Assembly: GCF_010119545.1 (NCBI RefSeq)
Contig: NZ_JAAEAA010000009.1
Location: 1-64,000, forward strand
Direction of reading: 5' to 3'
DNA from: Pontibacter fetidus
GTDB lineage: Bacteria; Bacteroidota; Bacteroidia; Cytophagales; Hymenobacteraceae
DNA length: 64,000 bases
How positions within the stretch are numbered: position 1 is the stretch's first letter; the number at the start of each line of letters is the position of its first letter. Positions 60,466-64,000 of this stretch are shown piece by piece. The notes below the pieces were generated by a model. It saw only the letters and a list, made by a program, of their open reading frames with translations, was not told where the DNA came from and did no database searches. A program made the translations under genes and the position numbers.

Positions 60466-61308
60466 TTACGATATCCACGGAATGTTTTTGAAGTTCGGTT
60501 TACGTTTTTCTAAAAACGCATTACGGCCTTCTTTCGCTTCTTCGGTCATGTACGCTAAACGGGTGGCTTCGCCGGCAAATACCTGCTGGCCTACCATGCC
60601 ATCGTCGGTCGCGTTAAAGGCAAACTTCAGCATTTTGATTGAGGTTGGTGATTTTGCCAGTATTTCCTGAGCCCAGTCGTAAGCAGTGTCTTCCAACTCG
60701 TCGTGCGGGATAACAGCGTTTACCATGCCCATATCGTAAGCTTCCTGGGCAGAGTAGTTGCGGCCTAAAAAGAAGATCTCGCGGGCACGTTTCTGACCTA
60801 CCATTTTAGCCAGGTAAGCTGAACCATAACCACCATCAAAGCTGGTTACATCGGCATCGGTCTGTTTAAAAATTGCGTGCTCTTGGCTGGCCAGTGTCAG
60901 GTCGCAGACAACGTGCAAACTATGGCCGCCCCCAACTGCCCAGCCCGGAACTACAGCAATCACCACTTTGGGCATAAAACGGATCAGGCGCTGCACTTCC
61001 AGTATGTTCAGACGCGGAATTCCACCTTCATCTACATACCCTTGAAAACCACGTGCATTCTGGTCGCCGCCGCTGCAGAAACTATAAACGCCATCTTTTG
61101 TAGAAGGGCCCTCCGCAGAAAGCAACACTACACCTATACTTGTATCTTCGCGGGCATCCAGAAACGCATCGAACAGCTCAAACACTGTTTTAGGGCGGAA
61201 CGCATTGCGCACATTTGGTCTGTTAAAAGCGATACGGGCCACGCCGTCAGCTTTTTTATAAGTTATATCTTCGTATTCCTTAACGGTTTTCCAATTTGCT
61301 TTGCTCAT
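60466..61308 (-). CDS. menB: 1,4-dihydroxy-2-naphthoyl-CoA synthase MenB
   Basis: Ring-closing step of menaquinone synthesis. The 280 residues are a crotonase fold with the MenB-specific FCSGGDQNARG near 82, GWAVGGGHSLHVVCDL, and TSFDGGYGSAYLA, ending FLEKRKPNFKNIPWIS. No other men genes are adjacent. It agrees with the menaquinone-type succinate dehydrogenase. Confidence 0.97.
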   Translation of the reverse strand: MSKANWKTVKEYEDITYKKADGVARIAFNRPNVRNAFRPKTVFELFDAFLDAREDTSIGVVLLSAEGPSTKDGVYSFCSGGDQNARGFQGYVDEGGIPRLNILEVQRLIRFMPKVVIAVVPGWAVGGGHSLHVVCDLTLASQEHAIFKQTDADVTSFDGGYGSAYLAKMVGQKRAREIFFLGRNYSAQEAYDMGMVNAVIPHDELEDTAYDWAQEILAKSPTSIKMLKFAFNATDDGMVGQQVFAGEATRLAYMTEEAKEGRNAFLEKRKPNFKNIPWIS

Positions 61309-61325
61309 ATCTCAATTATTTGCCT

Positions 61326-61357
61326 CAAAGGTAAGGTATTCTATAGTTTAGCTCAAA
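61326..61357 (-). promoter_or_regulatory. menB promoter
   Basis: TTTG (61354-61357), 20-nt spacer, TACCTTTG (61326-61333) on minus, 17 bases before the ATG. The spacer itself contains CTATAG. Confidence 0.82.
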
Positions 61358-61381
61358 TGGTTTTAGATAGCTTATAACAAC

Positions 61382-61518
61382 ATGGCGCGAGCGTCCTCGC
61401 TCGTGACAGGTATAGGGTGGCCTCTGGCCACTTTATAGTTATAGTTTATGCTGATTTAGAATTCATGCGGGCCAGAGGCCCAACTATAGTTAGACACGAG
61501 CGAGGACGCTCGCGCCAT
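61382..61518. repeat. REP/BIME-like palindromic element, copy B (137 bp)
   Basis: Same outer arms as copy A (61382-61407 and 61493-61518) and same inner arms GGCCTCTGGCC and GGCCAGAGGCC, with a shorter middle. AACTATAGTT (61482-61491) lies between the inner and outer right arms. Confidence 0.85.
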
Positions 61519-61538
61519 AGTAATTCTATCTTTTGGAG

Positions 61539-61967
61539 TTAATTGTTTTCCAAAAGCTGCAACGTTTTAGCATCTTGCTGTCCATCAAAATATTTTTCCA
61601 GTATTTTCCGGAATACCGGATTTTCATCACTAACAGCCGCAAATAAGGTCATGCTGGATTTTAGTTTCAAATCATCGGGGCTGCCGAAAACCTGGTTGGC
61701 CGTTTTGCCAGCTATAGTTAGCAATGCTTCTGAGATCTCTGCCAAACGCTTTCCTAAAATAGGGTGATGCAGGTATGCCTTAGCTTCGTCTATAGTTTTG
61801 ATGGCGTAAAACTGAGATGTCTCGCTAAACCCCAAACCAGCTACCTGCGGAAAAATAAACCACATCCAATGGCTCCGCTTCCGGCCGTTTCTGATCTCAG
61901 ATAAAGCAGTTTGGTAGGTTGACTGCTGGGCTTCTACAAATCGGTTCAGGTTATAGTTGTAGGTCAT
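61539..61967 (-). CDS. DUF1810 family protein
   Basis: 142 residues with the family pattern NRFVEAQQSTYQTALSEIRNGRKRSHWMWFIFPQVAGLG, HPILGKRLAEISEALL and FGSPDDLKLKSSMTLF. Soluble, no signal peptide. Members are widespread but uncharacterised. Confidence 0.9.
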   Translation of the reverse strand: MTYNYNLNRFVEAQQSTYQTALSEIRNGRKRSHWMWFIFPQVAGLGFSETSQFYAIKTIDEAKAYLHHPILGKRLAEISEALLTIAGKTANQVFGSPDDLKLKSSMTLFAAVSDENPVFRKILEKYFDGQQDAKTLQLLENN

Positions 61968-62041
61968 GTTGCGGTTTTAAGTTTATAGTTGTTGCACTGT
62001 TCTTTTACAACTTAGGTAAACTATAGTTTAGTTTGTAAAGC

Positions 62042-62094
62042 AAAAGCCCGGTTACTGAAAGTACAGTTTTATACTTTCGATAACCGGGCTTAAA
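62042..62094. terminator. Hairpin between the barrel-protein gene and DUF1810
   Basis: About 20-bp stem AAGCCCGGTTA-C-TGAAAGTA with its complement, one internal mismatch. Serves the minus-strand gene ending at 62109. Confidence 0.85.
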
Positions 62095-62108
62095 ACAAAA
62101 ACAGCTTC

Positions 62109-63218
62109 TTACTTCAGGAAGGAATACTTAACTCCTATGCTAAAGTTCTTAGGAACTTGCTTGAAACGCAGCATGTTGTTGGCTTCGGCAAAGGCAGACA
62201 TCTTATCAGTTACATTATATTCTAAACCTGCACCGGGGCTCATACGCAACCATAATGTAGTCTCTACTTCTCCTTCATAACCAATTTCTTCCGAAGTTTC
62301 CTGTACAGTTCCTACCTCAAACAAATGGGCCAGCAGGTATACTTTCATTTTCTCCTGTTTCACAAAATCATACTGGTATTTAAACGACAACGACTTACGC
62401 TTATCCGTCCATTTTATTTTATCTGTAGTATAATTTTTGTAAACTGTTCTCTCAAACTCGTAGTTGGACACATCAATTCCAATACGGAAAGAGTTACGGC
62501 TTTTAGCTGAGAAGTAATATTGCGCGCCTACCTGGTATCCTCTGGATGGTCCTGTCGTTTCATCTTCTAAAAAAGTAGCATGGTTCGTGAAATGGGCATA
62601 AGCTACCCAGTATGGTTTTTTCTCTACAGCAACTTCAGACGCAAAATAATACGTTATGTTTCCGTTGTTATAAGCTGTAATGGCAGACGCTAATCCTTTT
62701 TCAGTAAAGTCGGTTTTCTGTATCTTTTCTATCAGGTCGGCTCTATCCTGCATTAACGTGGTAAGTGTGCCTACATATTTATAGTCGAATTTTTTGTAGC
62801 GCTTGCCACTAGCTTCGGTTACTGTTATTTCATTATTCTCAAGTTTGTGCGCCACATCATCTTTGTAAGCATAAAACTCCAGGTTGGCTGCTTCACGTTT
62901 ATACAGGCTTATTTTATCAGATGATACAACCACCTGGAAAATTAAGGTACTGGTTTCGAAAGGTGAGGTGTAAGGCTTTGCTACATAGCGCTCACCGTTG
63001 TTAAGTGTTATTTCCTGTATATTTTTAGGGGCAAATGTTTGCTTGTTATTGTTGGCATCATACACATTAAGTGTAAGCGGGTTGTCGTAATAGTAAGCAA
63101 TTTTACCTTCTATAGTTCGCCCGTCAGTAAGCACTACTTTACCCTGCTCAGACTGTATCTGGGCAAAAGCAGAAAGGGAACAAAAAAGGAATGTGGCTAA
63201 GAGTAAAAGTTTGTTCAT
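62109..63218 (-). CDS. Outer-membrane beta-barrel-like protein behind a pentanucleotide repeat
   Basis: From ATG 63218 the product has 369 residues with a clear signal peptide (KLLLLATFLFCSLSAFAQ). The first 200 residues include GKVVLTDGRTIEGKIAYYYDNP and NNGERYVAKPYTSPF, a pattern common in Bacteroidota proteins of unknown role; the rest alternates like a porin-type barrel and ends NFSIGVKYSFLK. A longer frame from a TTG at 63332 would add 38 residues made mostly of LYCIV repeats encoded by the tandem repeat; I reject it. Confidence 0.78.
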   Translation of the reverse strand: MNKLLLLATFLFCSLSAFAQIQSEQGKVVLTDGRTIEGKIAYYYDNPLTLNVYDANNNKQTFAPKNIQEITLNNGERYVAKPYTSPFETSTLIFQVVVSSDKISLYKREAANLEFYAYKDDVAHKLENNEITVTEASGKRYKKFDYKYVGTLTTLMQDRADLIEKIQKTDFTEKGLASAITAYNNGNITYYFASEVAVEKKPYWVAYAHFTNHATFLEDETTGPSRGYQVGAQYYFSAKSRNSFRIGIDVSNYEFERTVYKNYTTDKIKWTDKRKSLSFKYQYDFVKQEKMKVYLLAHLFEVGTVQETSEEIGYEGEVETTLWLRMSPGAGLEYNVTDKMSAFAEANNMLRFKQVPKNFSIGVKYSFLK

Positions 63219-63265
63219 AAAATGTATTTGGCTAAAAGTGTGAAAAATTTCCCGAAGATAATTAC

Positions 63266-63330
63266 AATACAATACAATACAATACAATACAATACAATAC
63301 AATACAATACAATACAATACAATACAATAC
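63266..63330. repeat. (AATAC)13 tandem pentanucleotide repeat
   Basis: Thirteen perfect copies, 48 bases upstream of the start of the minus-strand barrel-protein gene. Read toward that gene the unit is GTATT, which supplies repeated TTG and TATTG strings. Confidence 0.95.
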
Positions 63331-63396
63331 AATTTTTTCAGTAACTCTCTCTTGAATGAGTGGTTAAGCTATAGTTTAGGCGTTCCGTTTCAGGCA

Positions 63397-63426
63397 ACAA
63401 AAAGAGCACCCATTACTGAGTGCTCT
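63397..63426 (-). terminator. Terminator after murA
   Basis: Stem AGAGCAC/GTGCTCT with additional pairs, followed on minus by TTTTTGTTGCC. Confidence 0.8.
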
Positions 63427-63454
63427 CCTAATCTTAAAATATAGTTTATAGTTG

Positions 63455-64000
63455 TTATATTCTTCTGATCTGTGCGCCAATCGCGTTTAGTCTGCCATCA
63501 ATGTTCTGGTAACCGCGGTCGATTTGTTCTACGTTATCGATAATGCTGGTACCTTCTGCGGAAAGTGCTGCAATCAACAGGGCTACACCGGCACGAATAT
63601 CCGGCGACGTCATACGGATGCCGCGTAACGGAATGTTGTTGTTATGGCCGATAACCGTAGCGCGGTGTGGGTCGCAAAGAATGATCTGGGCACCCATGTC
63701 GATCAGTTTATCAACAAAGAACAGGCGGCTCTCAAACATTTTCTGGTGGATAAGCGCTGTACCTTTTGCCTGGGTAGCTACCACCAGCGCTACGCTAAGC
63801 AGGTCAGGAGTTAAGCCCGGCCAGGTATGGTCCGATATGTTCAGGATGCTACCATCAATATAAGTATCGATCTCGTAATGGTCCTGCGCCGGAATATGAA
63901 TATCATCACCACGGAACTCCATTTTAATACCCAGTCTTCTGAACGTGTCCGGTATCAAACCAAGCTCCGGTATCTGGCAGTCTTTTATAGTTATCTCAGA
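63455..64000 (-). CDS. murA: UDP-GlcNAc 1-carboxyvinyltransferase MurA, partial
   Basis: C-terminal about 181 residues of the first committed enzyme of peptidoglycan synthesis; the gene runs off the window end. Visible: SEITIKDCQIPELGLIPDTFRRLG, DHTWPGLTPDLLSV, ESRLFFVDKLIDMGAQI, RGIRMTSPDIRAGVALLIAAL and GYQNIDGRLNAIGAQI, all MurA hallmarks. The catalytic Cys lies in the missing N-terminal half. Confidence 0.94.
   Translation of the reverse strand, partial: SEITIKDCQIPELGLIPDTFRRLGIKMEFRGDDIHIPAQDHYEIDTYIDGSILNISDHTWPGLTPDLLSVALVVATQAKGTALIHQKMFESRLFFVDKLIDMGAQIILCDPHRATVIGHNNNIPLRGIRMTSPDIRAGVALLIAALSAEGTSIIDNVEQIDRGYQNIDGRLNAIGAQIRRI

Noticed and set aside
63219..63332. N-terminal extension with LYCIV repeats for the 62109-63218 gene
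   Set aside because: It is translation of the AATAC tract from a TTG codon. The ATG at 63218 gives a clean signal peptide.

Overview
The window reads as a chromosomal segment of a Bacteroidota bacterium, most likely order Cytophagales and near Pontibacter/Hymenobacteraceae. The grounds are promoters of the Bacteroidota type (TTG or TTTG, about 20 nt, then TAnnTTTG), a T9SS/gliding type C-terminal sorting domain, lipoproteins with acidic stretches after the lipid-bearing Cys, a type B succinate:quinone reductase with one cytochrome b subunit, and a complete ketocarotenoid cluster. Genus is inferred from gene content only. I found no tRNA, rRNA, CRISPR array, prophage or intact transposase.

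Layout. 0.1-2.8 kb (minus): NamZ/DUF1343 lipoprotein, fmt, folA. 2.8-5.5 kb: FtsX-type permease, M23 peptidase, an HNH-AP2 protein. 5.7-15.1 kb: phenylacetate catabolism, with paaE on plus, paaR-paaA-paaB-paaC-paaD on minus and an enoyl-CoA hydratase; an M3 peptidase and an NlpE-like lipoprotein lie between. The 13.3-14.3 kb gap is a mosaic of palindromic repeats. 15.1-22.5 kb: carotenoid cluster crtZ, a B12-type MerR regulator, an ECF sigma factor, crtI, crtB, an unknown secreted protein, a CrtYcd-type cyclase, ispH and crtW, enough for ketolated and hydroxylated beta-carotene derivatives (astaxanthin type). 22.6 kb: outer-membrane protein. 23.3-39.0 kb: dcw cluster mraZ-rsmH-ftsL-ftsI-murE-mraY-murD-ftsW-murG-murC-ftsQ-ftsA-ftsZ behind an elaborate regulatory region and closed by a strong terminator. 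39.2-43.4 kb: FMN reductase and sdhCAB. 43.6-48.7 kb: T9SS cargo, DCC thiol oxidoreductase, fabD, CPBP-family membrane protein. 49.0-52.0 kb (minus): DUF386, TonB-like lipoprotein, sulfurtransferase, chrA. 52.2-64 kb: mutS2, three tandem paralogous surface lipoproteins, murB, a THUMP rRNA methyltransferase, DUF4349, menB, DUF1810, an outer-membrane protein behind a pentanucleotide repeat, and the 3' part of murA.

Regulation visible in the sequence. A PaaR-type operator lies exactly in the spacer of the paaR promoter. MraZ-type 10-bp direct repeats abut the mraZ promoter, with a second, reversed set about 230 bp upstream and exact DnaA boxes between them. Long-spacer inverted repeats GTTTAW-N16/17-WTAAAC precede crtZ and the carotenoid sigma gene. 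A 13-copy AATAC tract lies 48 bp upstream of an outer-membrane protein gene and could vary its expression.

The strongest unexplained signal runs through the whole window. The palindrome AACTATAGTT and its core CTATAG recur in genes on both strands, in gaps, in terminator stems and in REP-like elements. I found at least 19 exact 10-mers where about 0.06 would be expected at uniform base composition. It resembles the HIP1 situation in cyanobacteria, but I know of no description of this motif.
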